Shown here: positions 9,014 through 17,344 of the stretch, piece after piece | Layout of the letters: every line of letters begins with the position of its first letter | Numbering within the stretch: position 1 is the stretch's first letter | Source of the DNA: Gemmatimonas sp. | GTDB lineage: Bacteria; Gemmatimonadota; Gemmatimonadetes; Gemmatimonadales; Gemmatimonadaceae | Reading direction: 5' to 3' | Assembly (NCBI GenBank): GCA_011390805.1 | Contig: JAABRT010000035.1 | Span: forward strand, 1 to 33,855 | Length of the DNA stretch: 33,855 nt | Translations under genes and position numbers: made by a program | The notes under the pieces: generated by a model | Databases searched by the model: none | The model's input: the letters and a program-made list of their open reading frames with translations, nothing else | What the model was told of the DNA's origin: nothing

Positions 9014-9601
9014 CTAGTGTACTTCCATGATTGCCACCAGTCGCGCCATTTCATCGAGCAGTGGTCCGCTGAAACCCGCGGTGCGGTACGCTTCGACGGC
9101 GCTTGAGTAGTACCAGATCTGCCTGTCGCGCGGCGCGTTGAATCGTTGCCAGAGCTCATCACCGATGCGCTCAAGATCAGAGACAATCGAACGCAAGTTG
9201 TCCACTTTGTCAGCTACGGTAACGCGCAGGTCCGCCGGGTCTGCCGCGCGAGCGTGTGCCAGGTACGTCTGTTTGCGTTCAAGCCACGGTGCCTTCTCTC
9301 CGCCCGCAAAGCCCGGCGGCGTGTCGCTGCTTAACTGCACGATGTTACGCACGCGCTTGCCAAACTGCGCTTCGATCTGATCGGCGGTGATTTCATCGCC
9401 GTGATCCTCAAGCGTGTCGTGCAACAGCGCTGCGACTGCTTCGTCTTCGTTGCCGCCGTGTTGTTGCACGAGTTGGCACACGCCGAACAGGTGCGCGAGT
9501 GTGGGGATTTGTGTGCCTTTGCGCGCGTCGGTGCCGTGCAGCTTCGCGGCAAGTGCGACGGCGGAGGCCAGGCGTGGGGTGAGCGGTGCGGAATCGGCCA
9601 T
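9014..9601 (-). CDS. HD-domain hydrolase, SpoT/MESH1-like
   Basis: A 195-residue stand-alone HD protein resembling the (p)ppGpp hydrolase domain of RelA/SpoT and MESH1-type single-domain hydrolases. Visible metal-site residues are H37 (LAHLFGV), H61-D62 in LLHDTLED and the Asp of VTVADKVDNLRS, which parallels KLADRLHNMR in SpoT. A helical C-terminus continues to YYSSAVEAYR. No synthetase or regulatory (TGS, ACT) domains are present. The reaction, removal of pyrophosphate from (p)ppGpp or a related nucleotide, is inferred from the family. The gene stands alone, 208 bp downstream of the start of cheB on the same strand. Confidence 0.8.
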   Translation of the reverse strand: MADSAPLTPRLASAVALAAKLHGTDARKGTQIPTLAHLFGVCQLVQQHGGNEDEAVAALLHDTLEDHGDEITADQIEAQFGKRVRNIVQLSSDTPPGFAGGEKAPWLERKQTYLAHARAADPADLRVTVADKVDNLRSIVSDLERIGDELWQRFNAPRDRQIWYYSSAVEAYRTAGFSGPLLDEMARLVAIMEVH

Positions 9602-9684
9602 TTCAGTTGGGTTGGGGAAATCATCGGAGTGGTGGACAATCGAATGGTAGCGTGCTGCTCTGACAGTGGGCCTCGCACGCTTTT

Positions 9685-9890
9685 TTCTGATTCGTCGTTC
9701 CGGCTACGAAGTGCCCTGAGGCCTTATGGCCTTAAAGCCTCGATCAGCTTCGTACGCTGAAACAGAGCGACAACGTCAGCCACGCGACATCAGGGGCAAG
9801 CATTGTCGCTCAGTGCCACTGAACGAAATTCGCGAGGCTTCATGGCCATATGGCCTCACGGCACGGTGTGGCCTTAAAGACGAATCAGAA
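9685..9890. repeat. 206-bp imperfect palindrome (MITE-like or long hairpin)
   Basis: The ends are a perfect 12-bp inverted repeat, TTCTGATTCGTC (9685-9696) and GACGAATCAGAA (9879-9890). Similarity continues inward for about 90 bp per arm at roughly 74 percent by my hand alignment, including TGAGGCC, TATGGCC, AAGCCTCG, TTCGT and GAGCGACAA blocks. Outside the 12-mers the match stops abruptly. No target-site duplication is evident. No protein is encoded. It is either a degenerate miniature inverted-repeat element or a long structured RNA or cruciform. Confidence 0.72.
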
Positions 9891-10022
9891 GCATCAAGCC
9901 AATGTCGGATGTGCCCCCGCAGCTCCCTGCGCGCGCATTGCTGTGGCAAGTGATGGTGATGCTCACGCAGCGGTGATGCATCGAGCATCAGCTTGTGATT
10001 CGCGCTAACCCGGTCCACCGCT

Positions 10023-10028
10023 TATACT
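10023..10028 (+). promoter_or_regulatory. Possible -10 element for the aminotransferase operon
   Basis: TATACT is followed by an A-rich TAAAG, in an otherwise GC-rich stretch. TTGTGA at 9993-9998 is too far away (24 bp) for a standard sigma-70 promoter, so only the -10-like box is supported. Confidence 0.3.
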
Positions 10029-10138
10029 TAAAGATCGCGCTCTCGCGCTGAGTCTCTCCGGAGACCGCCTCCGGCACATTAATGCGGTCCGGCGTCCCGT
10101 CTCGCGGTCATGAACGACCGCTGCACCCCGCAGATTCC

Positions 10139-11473
10139 ATGACTGAGCAATCCTCCAGCCAGAGACTCATCGAACGGCGGCGCTCTGCCGTCCCCAACGG
10201 CGTGGGCATGTTTAACCCGGCCACTGCGGCGCGGGCCTACGGCGCTACCATCATTGACGCCGACGGCCGCGAACTCATCGATTTTGCTGGTGGCATCGGC
10301 GTGGTCAACGCCGGACATTGTCCGCCCCCGGTTGTGAAGGCCATCCAGGCACAGGCCGAACGCTTTCTGCACGTGAGTTTCAACGTGGCCACCTACGAAC
10401 CGTACGTGGCACTGTGCGAGAAGCTTAACGCGCTGCTTCCACACGGTGGGCCCACCAAAACCATGCTCTGCAGCACCGGCGCGGAAGCGGTAGAAAACGC
10501 CATCAAGATTGCGCGACAAGCGACAGGGCGGCCCGGTGTGTTGTGTTTCACCGACGCGTTTCACGGCCGCTCGCTCATGGCGATGTCACTCACGAGTAAA
10601 GTGGCGTACAAGCCGGCGTGCGGGCCCTATGCGCCGGAAGTGTACAGGTTGCCATATCCCAACATGTATCGCAGCGCTGATGGGCGCAGCGAGCAGCAGT
10701 TTGTGGCGGCAGAGCTGCACCGCCTCGACGAAGCGGTGCACAATCAGGTGGCAGGCAATCAACTGGCTGCAGTGATCATCGAAGTCGTGCAAGGTGAAGG
10801 TGGCTTTTATACCGCGCCAGCCGGCTATCTGCGGGGGCTGCGCGCCTTTTGCGACCGCTTCGGCATCATGCTCATTTTTGACGAAGTGCAGAGCGGCTTT
10901 GGCCGCACCGGCGCGTGGAGCGCGTACGAGCACTTTGACGTGATCCCCGATATCAGCACGTGGGCCAAGTCGCTCGGTAGTGGGCTCCCGATCGGCGCAG
11001 TGATGGGGAAAGCGCATGTCATGGATATGGCGGCGCCCAGCAGCATTGGCGGCACGTACATTGGCAGCCCGGTCTGCTGCGCGGCCGCGCTCGCCACGCT
11101 CGAGTACATGGAGCAGATCGATATCAACGCACTTGGTCGGCACGTGGGCGAAGTCATTCGTGAGCGGTTCCTGTCCTGGCAGCGGCAGTACCCACAGATC
11201 GGCGATGTTCGCGGCCTGGGCGCCATGATGGCACTGGAGTTCGTGCACGACGGTGATCCCAATCGCCCTGATGCAAATCTCTGTCACGAGCTCATGCTCG
11301 GCTGCGCCAAACTCGGCCTGATCGTTATCCCGGCCGGCACTCACAAAAACATTCTGCGCGTGCTCTGTCCGCTCGTGATCGAGGACGCACTGTTGCATCG
11401 TGGGCTCGACATCATCGAGTCTGAACTGGCGCGCCTGTGCGCGCGTCCCGAGCCCCAGCTCGTCACGCACTGA
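10139..11473 (+). CDS. Class III aminotransferase, GabT (4-aminobutyrate transaminase)-like
   Basis: A 444-residue fold-type I PLP enzyme that moves an omega-amino group to a 2-oxo acid, giving a semialdehyde. The family landmarks are FAGGIGVVNAGHCPP (near 49-63), CSTGAEAVENAIKIAR (111-126), DAFHGRS (139-145), LIFDEVQSGFGRTG (PLP-contacting D248) and STWAKSLGSGLPIGAV with the Schiff-base K277. I chose ATG 10139 because MTEQSSSQRLIERR aligns with GabT N-termini; the frame is open to 10082. It is the first gene of a seven-gene operon that also encodes a succinate-semialdehyde-type dehydrogenase, the classical partner of GabT. Substrates could be GABA, 5-aminovalerate, a diamine or an N-acylated diamine. 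Confidence 0.87.
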   Translation: MTEQSSSQRLIERRRSAVPNGVGMFNPATAARAYGATIIDADGRELIDFAGGIGVVNAGHCPPPVVKAIQAQAERFLHVSFNVATYEPYVALCEKLNALLPHGGPTKTMLCSTGAEAVENAIKIARQATGRPGVLCFTDAFHGRSLMAMSLTSKVAYKPACGPYAPEVYRLPYPNMYRSADGRSEQQFVAAELHRLDEAVHNQVAGNQLAAVIIEVVQGEGGFYTAPAGYLRGLRAFCDRFGIMLIFDEVQSGFGRTGAWSAYEHFDVIPDISTWAKSLGSGLPIGAVMGKAHVMDMAAPSSIGGTYIGSPVCCAAALATLEYMEQIDINALGRHVGEVIRERFLSWQRQYPQIGDVRGLGAMMALEFVHDGDPNRPDANLCHELMLGCAKLGLIVIPAGTHKNILRVLCPLVIEDALLHRGLDIIESELARLCARPEPQLVTH

Positions 11474-11546
11474 CTGCGTTATCTGGCGGTGTCGCGAATC
11501 GCGCGGTACGGCCACCACGCAGCATTCCCGAAACCCAAGGCAGGAC

Positions 11547-12509
11547 ATGCAGCCCTTTTCCATTGCCGGTGTGCAGATGCGCGTGAGCGCGGCTGCGCCA
11601 AACGTGGCCGCCATGCTGCTCAAGCTCGACATCCTGATGAACATCTATCCATGGGTGGATATGGTGGTCTTCAGTGAGCTGTGCGCATATGGACCACTCA
11701 CGTACCACGCGCAGCCGGTGCCCGGTGAGTTTGAGCAGCAGATGTGTGCTGCCGCAGCCAAGCACGGCGTGTGGTTGCTGCCGGGCAGCGTGTTCGAGCG
11801 TCGGGACGGCCTGATTTTCAATACCGCGAGCGTCATCAATCCGTCGGGCACAGTGGTGACGCGCTATCGCAAGATGTTTCCGTTCTACCCGTATGAAGTT
11901 GGTGTCACCCCCGGTTCGGAATACTGCGTGTTTCCTGTACCCGGTGTCGGCACGTTCGGGGTGAGCATCTGCTACGACATGTGGTTTCCCGAAACCTCAC
12001 GCACGCTCGCAGTCATGGGGGCAGAGGTCATCCTGCACCCCACGCTCACGGGCACGATTGACCGTGACATTGAGCTCAGCATTGCCCAGGCCACTGCGGC
12101 CACTAACCAGTGCTTTTTCTTTGATGTAAACGGCCTCGATAGCGGCGGAAGCGGAAGAAGCATCGTGTGCGGCCCCGACGGACGCGTGCTGTACCAGGCC
12201 CAGCACAACGAAGAGTTCTTCCCGATCGAGATCGACATTGAGCGCGTGCGCCGCAGTCGTGAGTTGGGCGTGCTGCGCCTGGGACAGCCACTCAAAAGCT
12301 TCCGCGATCACGCTTCGGCCTTCTCGATTTACCAGCCGGGACTTCGTCACCCATACCTCGACAGCCTCGGACCGCTCATCAAGCCCAGCCGTCTGCAGGA
12401 ACTCACAGAGCTCCAGATCAGGGAGCAGGCTGGCCACGCGTTTACGGGTCCGGCGTCGCCAGAGCTTCCCACTGACTTCGATCCATCAATCGGTCAGCCA
12501 CTTGGGTAA
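11547..12509 (+). CDS. Carbon-nitrogen hydrolase (nitrilase superfamily amidase)
   Basis: A 320-residue member of the nitrilase superfamily, which hydrolyses amides or carbamoyl groups through a Glu-Lys-Cys triad. The triad is visible as E44 (VFSELCAYG), K109 (RYRKMFPF) and C142 (SICYDMWFPE). ATG 11547 follows AAGGCAGG (11537-11544); the frame is open further upstream, inside the preceding gene. The last about 50 residues extend beyond the hydrolase core. It begins 73 bp after the aminotransferase gene. In context it could release an amine or acid from an amide or N-carbamoyl intermediate, as N-carbamoylputrescine amidase or omega-amidase does, but the specificity cannot be read. Confidence 0.84.
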   Translation: MQPFSIAGVQMRVSAAAPNVAAMLLKLDILMNIYPWVDMVVFSELCAYGPLTYHAQPVPGEFEQQMCAAAAKHGVWLLPGSVFERRDGLIFNTASVINPSGTVVTRYRKMFPFYPYEVGVTPGSEYCVFPVPGVGTFGVSICYDMWFPETSRTLAVMGAEVILHPTLTGTIDRDIELSIAQATAATNQCFFFDVNGLDSGGSGRSIVCGPDGRVLYQAQHNEEFFPIEIDIERVRRSRELGVLRLGQPLKSFRDHASAFSIYQPGLRHPYLDSLGPLIKPSRLQELTELQIREQAGHAFTGPASPELPTDFDPSIGQPLG

Positions 12510-12542
12510 TCGCATTCTCCCTCACACTAACTCGGAGCGCCC

Positions 12543-13040
12543 ATGAACTTTGTCAACTGGTTTGAAATACCTGTGTATGACATCCGCCGTGCTGCCGCAT
12601 TCTACGGTGCGATTTACGGATTTCCGATGGAGATCTCGCAAAACGGCGACTACACCATGGCCTTGTTTCCAGCCGGCGCCGGTATTGGTGGCGCGCTGGT
12701 CGCGGGTCCGGGTTGCACCCCCAGCGATGTGGGCGTGCTCGTGTACCTCAACGCGGGCACTGACTTCGATGCCATCCTGGCCCGTATCGACATGTCAGGT
12801 GGTCGGGTCGTGATGCCCCGCACGTTTATCAGTGAGCAGTCAGGCAGTTTCGCCGTGTTTATTGACAGTGAGGGCAACAGGCTGGCTCTGCACGAAGCAC
12901 CGGCACCGGTGTTTGTCAACGAACCAACAGCCGCCCCCGCCCAGCTGGAAAGTGTGCCGGCCACCGCAACGGGGACCAGTCCGGTTTCCAGAAGCGAGTC
13001 ACAACGGGTGAAGAAACGTTCAGCCAACAAACGCCGCTGA
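12543..13040 (+). CDS. VOC-family (glyoxalase/bleomycin-resistance fold) protein
   Basis: A 165-residue single-module VOC protein, with residues 1-120 matching the fold: NWFEIPVYDIRRAAAFYGAI, then GVLVYLNAGTDFDAILARI, SGGRVVMPRTFI, GSFAVFIDSEGNRLALHE. Potential metal ligands are E8 and the Glu of LALHE. The last about 45 residues are a low-complexity, basic tail (KKRSANKRR). GGAG at 12534-12537 is the ribosome site. It lies 33 bp after the amidase gene and 20 bp before the decarboxylase-like gene, so it belongs to the operon. VOC proteins may be isomerases, lyases or binding proteins; no specific activity can be assigned. Confidence 0.85.
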   Translation: MNFVNWFEIPVYDIRRAAAFYGAIYGFPMEISQNGDYTMALFPAGAGIGGALVAGPGCTPSDVGVLVYLNAGTDFDAILARIDMSGGRVVMPRTFISEQSGSFAVFIDSEGNRLALHEAPAPVFVNEPTAAPAQLESVPATATGTSPVSRSESQRVKKRSANKRR

Positions 13041-13060
13041 AATCCCTCAACCCCGCCTTT

Positions 13061-15841
13061 ATGACCGCGTCTACAGACAGTACCCATCGTCAGCATTTCA
13101 GCGCCGCACGCCTTCGCTCGTATCAGTGGAGTCAGCTGCGATGGCACGTCACCGCGCTCGATGAAGGGAGCGCACCAACGGCTGAAGTCGCGGAGCTACT
13201 CGAGAACCTGCTGGCGATTGAGCAGTATTGGGCGTACCCGGGCCGCGACTCGGTGGCCGCGCTGCAGACGCTTTTCAACGGCGGCAAGTTCCACGCGCTG
13301 CACCAGTCGGTAGACCGCATTGTACGCGATCTCGCAACCGGAAGCTCCCGTGGCGACCTCGTGGTGCACGATGAAGGAGCGGGTGGCCTTGCTGAGGAGC
13401 CGTTGATCTCGCCGAACGGGCGGCAAAACCACTTTGAACTGCTCGTGGTTGGCGAGATGGATCGCGAAGAAGAACTTGCGCTCAAACGAAGCTTGCACGG
13501 AGCGCGTGATCGTGCCGACGGGTTCACGTACGACGTGCTCGTGGTACAGACGGTGCAGGACGCGCTCATGGCGCTGGTGTTCAACCCCAATATTCAATCA
13601 TGCGTGGTGCGCTACGGCGTACCGTTCGCGAGCCCCGGCGTGCGCGGCATTCTGGGTCCCTACGCCCGTGAGTTTGCACAGCTCGATCTGCGCGACCAGA
13701 GCAAAGCGTCCATGGGACCAATGCTCGGGTCGATCATGCGCTCGTTCAGGCCGGAGGTCGATCGCTACTACGTCACCGACACGCCGATCAGCGAACTGGT
13801 GGACAGCACCCTGCACGACTTCCGCCGCATTTTTTACAGTACTGAAGACCTGCAGGAACTGCACCTCACCGTGCTGCGCGGCATTCGGGAACGTTGCGAC
13901 ACGCCGTTCTTTGCGGCACTCAAGGAATACAGTCGCAAGCCGATGGGCGTGTTTCACGCCATGCCCATTTCGCGTGGCAATTCCGTGTTCAAAAGCCGCT
14001 GGATTCAGGACTTCGGTGAGTTTTACGGTCGCAATCTCTTTCTGGCAGAAACCAGCGCCACCACCGGTGGACTCGACTCGTTGCTGCAGCCCACGGGTCC
14101 ACTCAAGCGGGCGCAGGAACTCGCGTCTGCTGCCTTCGGTTCAAAGCAGACGTTTTTTGCAACCAACGGTACGTCGTCGAGCAACAAGATTGTTGTGCAA
14201 GCGCTCGTCGAGCCGGGCGACCTGGTGCTCATTGATCGCGACTGCCACAAGAGCCACCACTACGGCATGGTGCTCACCGGCGCCTGCCCGGTGTATCTGC
14301 ACAGCTATCCGCTGCCCAAATACAGCATGTATGGCGCGGTGCCGTTGGAGCACATCCGTGAACGCATACTCACACTCACCGCCGCCGGCCGACTGGACCG
14401 CGTGAAGATGGTGCTGCTCACCAACAGTACGTTTGATGGCGTGGTCTACAATGTGGAGCGCGTCATGGAACAGGTATTGGCGCTCAAGCCTGACATGATC
14501 TTCTTGTGGGACGAAGCATGGTTTGCGTTTGCGAGCTTCAGTCATCTCATGCGCCAGCGCACAGCCATGCATGTGGCGCAAAAGCTTCATCGCAAATACC
14601 GCACACCGGAATACCGTGAAGCGTATCGCGCGCACATCGCCGACCTTGCGCCGGGTGAGCCACCACGCATGCCGGACCCGGACAAGGTGCGCATTCGCGT
14701 GTACGCCACACAAAGCACGCACAAGACGCTCAGCTCGCTGCGGCAAGGCAGCATGATTCACATCTGGGACGAAGACTTTCAGCGCAAGAGCGAGGCCGCC
14801 TTTCATGAGGCGTACATGACCCACACCAGCACCAGCCCCAACTACCAGATCCTGGCCAGCCTCGATGTGGGACGCCGACAGGTGCAGCTCGAAGGCTATG
14901 AACTGGTGGAGAAGGCCATTGATCTGGGCATGATGCTCCGGCGCACCGTGCGAGAACATCCGGTGCTGAGCAAGTGGTTTGACATCATCACGATCAGTGA
15001 ACTCATTCCTGCGCGCCACCGCGAGAGCGGCATTGAAGGCTACTACGCGCGCGATAAAGGCTGGAGTGAAATCGGCCGGGCCTGGGCTGAAGACGAGTTC
15101 GCGCTCGACCCCACCAAAATCAATCTCTTCACCGGACGCACCGGTATTGACGGCGACACCTTCAAGAACCGCTACCTGATGGACAAGTACGCCATTCAGG
15201 TCAACAAGACATCGCGCAACAGCGTGCTGTTCATGACCAACATCGGTACCACGCGCGGCTCGCTGGCGTATCTCACCAAGGTGCTGCTGCAAATCGCCAA
15301 CGAGTTGGAACAGCGCAACGCGGGTATGGAGCACGCCGAAAAGCGACTGCACGTTGCTACCATCCGGTCGCTCACGGAACAGGTGCCGCCGCTCCCCGAC
15401 TTCAGCGCCTTCCACAGCTCGTTTCAAGCCGTACCGGGTGTTCCCGGCGGCAACCTGCGTGCGGCCTATTTTCTGGGCTACGACGAGTCGCGCTGTCGGA
15501 ATCTGATGCTGGAAGACTGCCTCACGCGAATGGCGGGTGGCGAAGTGTTGGTGTCGGCTTCCTTCGTGATTCCCTATCCGCCAGGGTTTCCCGTGCTCGT
15601 GCCGGGACAAGTCATCAACCACGAAATCATTGACTTCCTGCTCGCGATCGACGTGAAGGAAATTCACGGCTATCGCCCGGAGTTGGGTTTGCGCGTGTTC
15701 ACCGACGCAGCCCTCGGCCGACAGCGCACCGGAACCGCCATGAGTGCGCGACGACTGCCTGCAGGCGACACCGCTGCCAGTACCACAGCGCCTTCGCCCC
15801 GTCTCGCCGCACCTGCCCTCCCTCAAGGAGACACCGCATGA
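13061..15841 (+). CDS. Orn/Lys/Arg decarboxylase-like PLP enzyme with long N-terminal extension
   Basis: A 926-residue fold-type I PLP protein, longer than inducible Lys/Arg decarboxylases (about 710-760). Residues 1-120 are a helical extension without recognised family. Residues about 125-245 look like the receiver-like wing domain (LLVVGEMDREEELALKRSL, YDVLVVQTVQDALMALV). The major domain follows: FFATNGTSSSNKIVVQ, RDCHKSHHYG, IFLWDEAWFAF (PLP-contacting D484) and YATQSTHKTLSSLRQGSMIH with the PLP Lys555. The C-terminal domain ends SFVIPYPPGFPVLVPGQVI and KEIHGYR, as in the family. Expected chemistry is decarboxylation of a basic amino acid to a diamine or agmatine. The stop overlaps the next ATG (ATGA at 15838-15841), implying translational coupling with the ATP-grasp ligase. 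Confidence 0.86.
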   Translation: MTASTDSTHRQHFSAARLRSYQWSQLRWHVTALDEGSAPTAEVAELLENLLAIEQYWAYPGRDSVAALQTLFNGGKFHALHQSVDRIVRDLATGSSRGDLVVHDEGAGGLAEEPLISPNGRQNHFELLVVGEMDREEELALKRSLHGARDRADGFTYDVLVVQTVQDALMALVFNPNIQSCVVRYGVPFASPGVRGILGPYAREFAQLDLRDQSKASMGPMLGSIMRSFRPEVDRYYVTDTPISELVDSTLHDFRRIFYSTEDLQELHLTVLRGIRERCDTPFFAALKEYSRKPMGVFHAMPISRGNSVFKSRWIQDFGEFYGRNLFLAETSATTGGLDSLLQPTGPLKRAQELASAAFGSKQTFFATNGTSSSNKIVVQALVEPGDLVLIDRDCHKSHHYGMVLTGACPVYLHSYPLPKYSMYGAVPLEHIRERILTLTAAGRLDRVKMVLLTNSTFDGVVYNVERVMEQVLALKPDMIFLWDEAWFAFASFSHLMRQRTAMHVAQKLHRKYRTPEYREAYRAHIADLAPGEPPRMPDPDKVRIRVYATQSTHKTLSSLRQGSMIHIWDEDFQRKSEAAFHEAYMTHTSTSPNYQILASLDVGRRQVQLEGYELVEKAIDLGMMLRRTVREHPVLSKWFDIITISELIPARHRESGIEGYYARDKGWSEIGRAWAEDEFALDPTKINLFTGRTGIDGDTFKNRYLMDKYAIQVNKTSRNSVLFMTNIGTTRGSLAYLTKVLLQIANELEQRNAGMEHAEKRLHVATIRSLTEQVPPLPDFSAFHSSFQAVPGVPGGNLRAAYFLGYDESRCRNLMLEDCLTRMAGGEVLVSASFVIPYPPGFPVLVPGQVINHEIIDFLLAIDVKEIHGYRPELGLRVFTDAALGRQRTGTAMSARRLPAGDTAASTTAPSPRLAAPALPQGDTA

Positions 15842-17316
15842 ATAAACCGCCGCGCATTCGCAACGTCAGCGATATCCGTCGCTTCTTTTACCGCAACGAG
15901 ACGCCCATCTATTTCGTGAGTGCCACGAACTGGAACCTGCTCGGCGCCGACGAGTGGATCAAAGGTTTCAAGTTCATCACCTACATCGAAACGTTTGACG
16001 GATTGCACCCCAATCTGATGTGTCCTCAGGCCGAGGAACCGCATGAGGAGTTCCAGAGCATCGAAGACATCAACAACTACCTGCTCGGCCACTCCGAGGT
16101 GCGTGAGTTCATTGAAAGCCGGACCATCAATGGCAAGGCAGGCAAGGTGCTCTTTCTCATGTTCAACGAGGAAACAGAGCGCCGTGCAAAGGAGCTCGGG
16201 CTCGAGGTGATGTTTCCATCAGCTGAGATGCGCGAGTTTCTCGACAATAAGGTGAACACCAATCGCATTGCCGAAAAAGCTGGTGTGCCGTGTGTGCCGT
16301 ATGTGCTCTCACCGGTGAAAAACTACGCGCACCTCAACGAGGTGGCACAACCACTTGGTACCGACCTCGTTGTACAAACGCCGTTTGGCGACAGTGGCCA
16401 CACGACCTTCTTTATCAAAAGCGAAGCGGACTACGCAAAGCACGCGCACGAGATCGAGTCGGAGTCGGAATGCAAAGTCATGAAGCGCATCAACTGTCGC
16501 GGTGCAGCGCTTGAGGCGTGCGTCACGCGTCACGGTACGCTGGTAGCGCCGCTCATGACCGAGCTGGTGGGCTTTCCCGAGCTCACGCCGTACAAAGGCG
16601 GCTGGTGCGGCAACGAGATCATGGCTGACGCCTTCACACCCACCATCAGGGAAAAGGCCCGCGAATACGCACAGCTCTTTGGCAACCAGCTGCGGGAAGA
16701 GGGCTACAAAGGCTACTTCGAACTTGATTTCCTGATCGATCTGGACAACGGGCAGATCTATCTCGGTGAGCTCAATCCGCGCATCACCGGAGCCAGCAGC
16801 ATTACCAATCATGCAGTGTTTGCATTAAGTGATGCGCCGCTTCACCTGTTTCATATGCTGGAGTGGATGGACACGCCGTACGAGTTGAACGTGAAGGCGT
16901 TGAACAAGCGCTGGGCGCGCGAGGAGAACATCGACACGTGGGGGCAAATGGTGATCAAGCACACCACCAATGAGTTCCGTCGTGTCACTGAAGCACCGCG
17001 CTCCGGGATCTGGCGCATGCGTGAGGACGGTTCGGTGTACTTCTGGCGCATGGATACACACCGACGCTATGTGGAGAGTGAGAACGAGGCGTTTTTTCTT
17101 CGCATCACGCGCGTCGGCGACTGGCTGTATGAGGGCGCAGACATCGGCATTCTCGTGATGCGCGGTCGCACAATGACCGATGACTTTGAGCTCACCGAAC
17201 GGTCAAAAAAATGGCTTGAGGCCATGCGTGGACAGTACCGTAGCGATGCGGCCAACCCGTCAGCAGAAACCGCGCAACCACATCAGCTGGAAGTTGGTGG
17301 CTTCAAGATGATGTAG
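15838..17316 (+). CDS. ATP-grasp ligase (biotin-carboxylase-like), substrate unknown
   Basis: A 492-residue ATP-grasp enzyme. The fold's parts are visible in order: an N-terminal Rossmann-like domain (about 1-140), LDNKVNTNRIAEKAGVP marking the start of the ATP-grasp subdomain, VVQTPFGDSGHTTFFI (glycine-rich loop over ATP), GYFELDFLID and LGELNPRITGAS, whose E and N ligate magnesium. There is no biotin-carboxylase C-terminal partner, carboxyltransferase or biotin carrier nearby. A carboxylate-amine ligase making an amide or peptide bond is therefore more likely than biotin carboxylation; this is inference. AAGGAG at 15825-15830 precedes the ATG, which overlaps the decarboxylase stop. The co-translation suggests that the ligase uses the decarboxylase product. 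Confidence 0.82.
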   Translation: MNKPPRIRNVSDIRRFFYRNETPIYFVSATNWNLLGADEWIKGFKFITYIETFDGLHPNLMCPQAEEPHEEFQSIEDINNYLLGHSEVREFIESRTINGKAGKVLFLMFNEETERRAKELGLEVMFPSAEMREFLDNKVNTNRIAEKAGVPCVPYVLSPVKNYAHLNEVAQPLGTDLVVQTPFGDSGHTTFFIKSEADYAKHAHEIESESECKVMKRINCRGAALEACVTRHGTLVAPLMTELVGFPELTPYKGGWCGNEIMADAFTPTIREKAREYAQLFGNQLREEGYKGYFELDFLIDLDNGQIYLGELNPRITGASSITNHAVFALSDAPLHLFHMLEWMDTPYELNVKALNKRWAREENIDTWGQMVIKHTTNEFRRVTEAPRSGIWRMREDGSVYFWRMDTHRRYVESENEAFFLRITRVGDWLYEGADIGILVMRGRTMTDDFELTERSKKWLEAMRGQYRSDAANPSAETAQPHQLEVGGFKMM

Positions 17317-17344
17317 CTGCCGCAAAACCCGTTAGATACTCAGT

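Larger units (their letters stand above)
9602..10138. other. Gene-free stretch of 537 bp
   Basis: No open frame here has coding character. It contains the 206-bp imperfect palindrome at 9685-9890. A -10-like TATACT (10023-10028) sits about 110 bp upstream of the aminotransferase start. A small hairpin lies at 10052-10065 (GTCTC-TCCG-GAGAC). These could serve as promoter and leader of the seven-gene operon that follows, but no good -35 box is present at the right spacing. Confidence 0.5.

Noticed and set aside
10586-11644. Long open frame antisense to the aminotransferase gene (352 codons)
   Set aside because: The plus strand encodes all GabT landmarks over the same bases. The antisense product has no recognisable motif or start context.
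14141-15826. Long open frame antisense to the decarboxylase-like gene (561 codons)
   Set aside because: It is a shadow of a GC-rich gene with clear PLP-enzyme motifs on the plus strand. The antisense translation is His/Arg/Ala-rich and has no domain landmarks.
15838-17316. Biotin carboxylase proper
   Set aside because: No carboxyltransferase or biotin carrier gene is near, and the context is amine metabolism. Only the ATP-grasp fold is supported.
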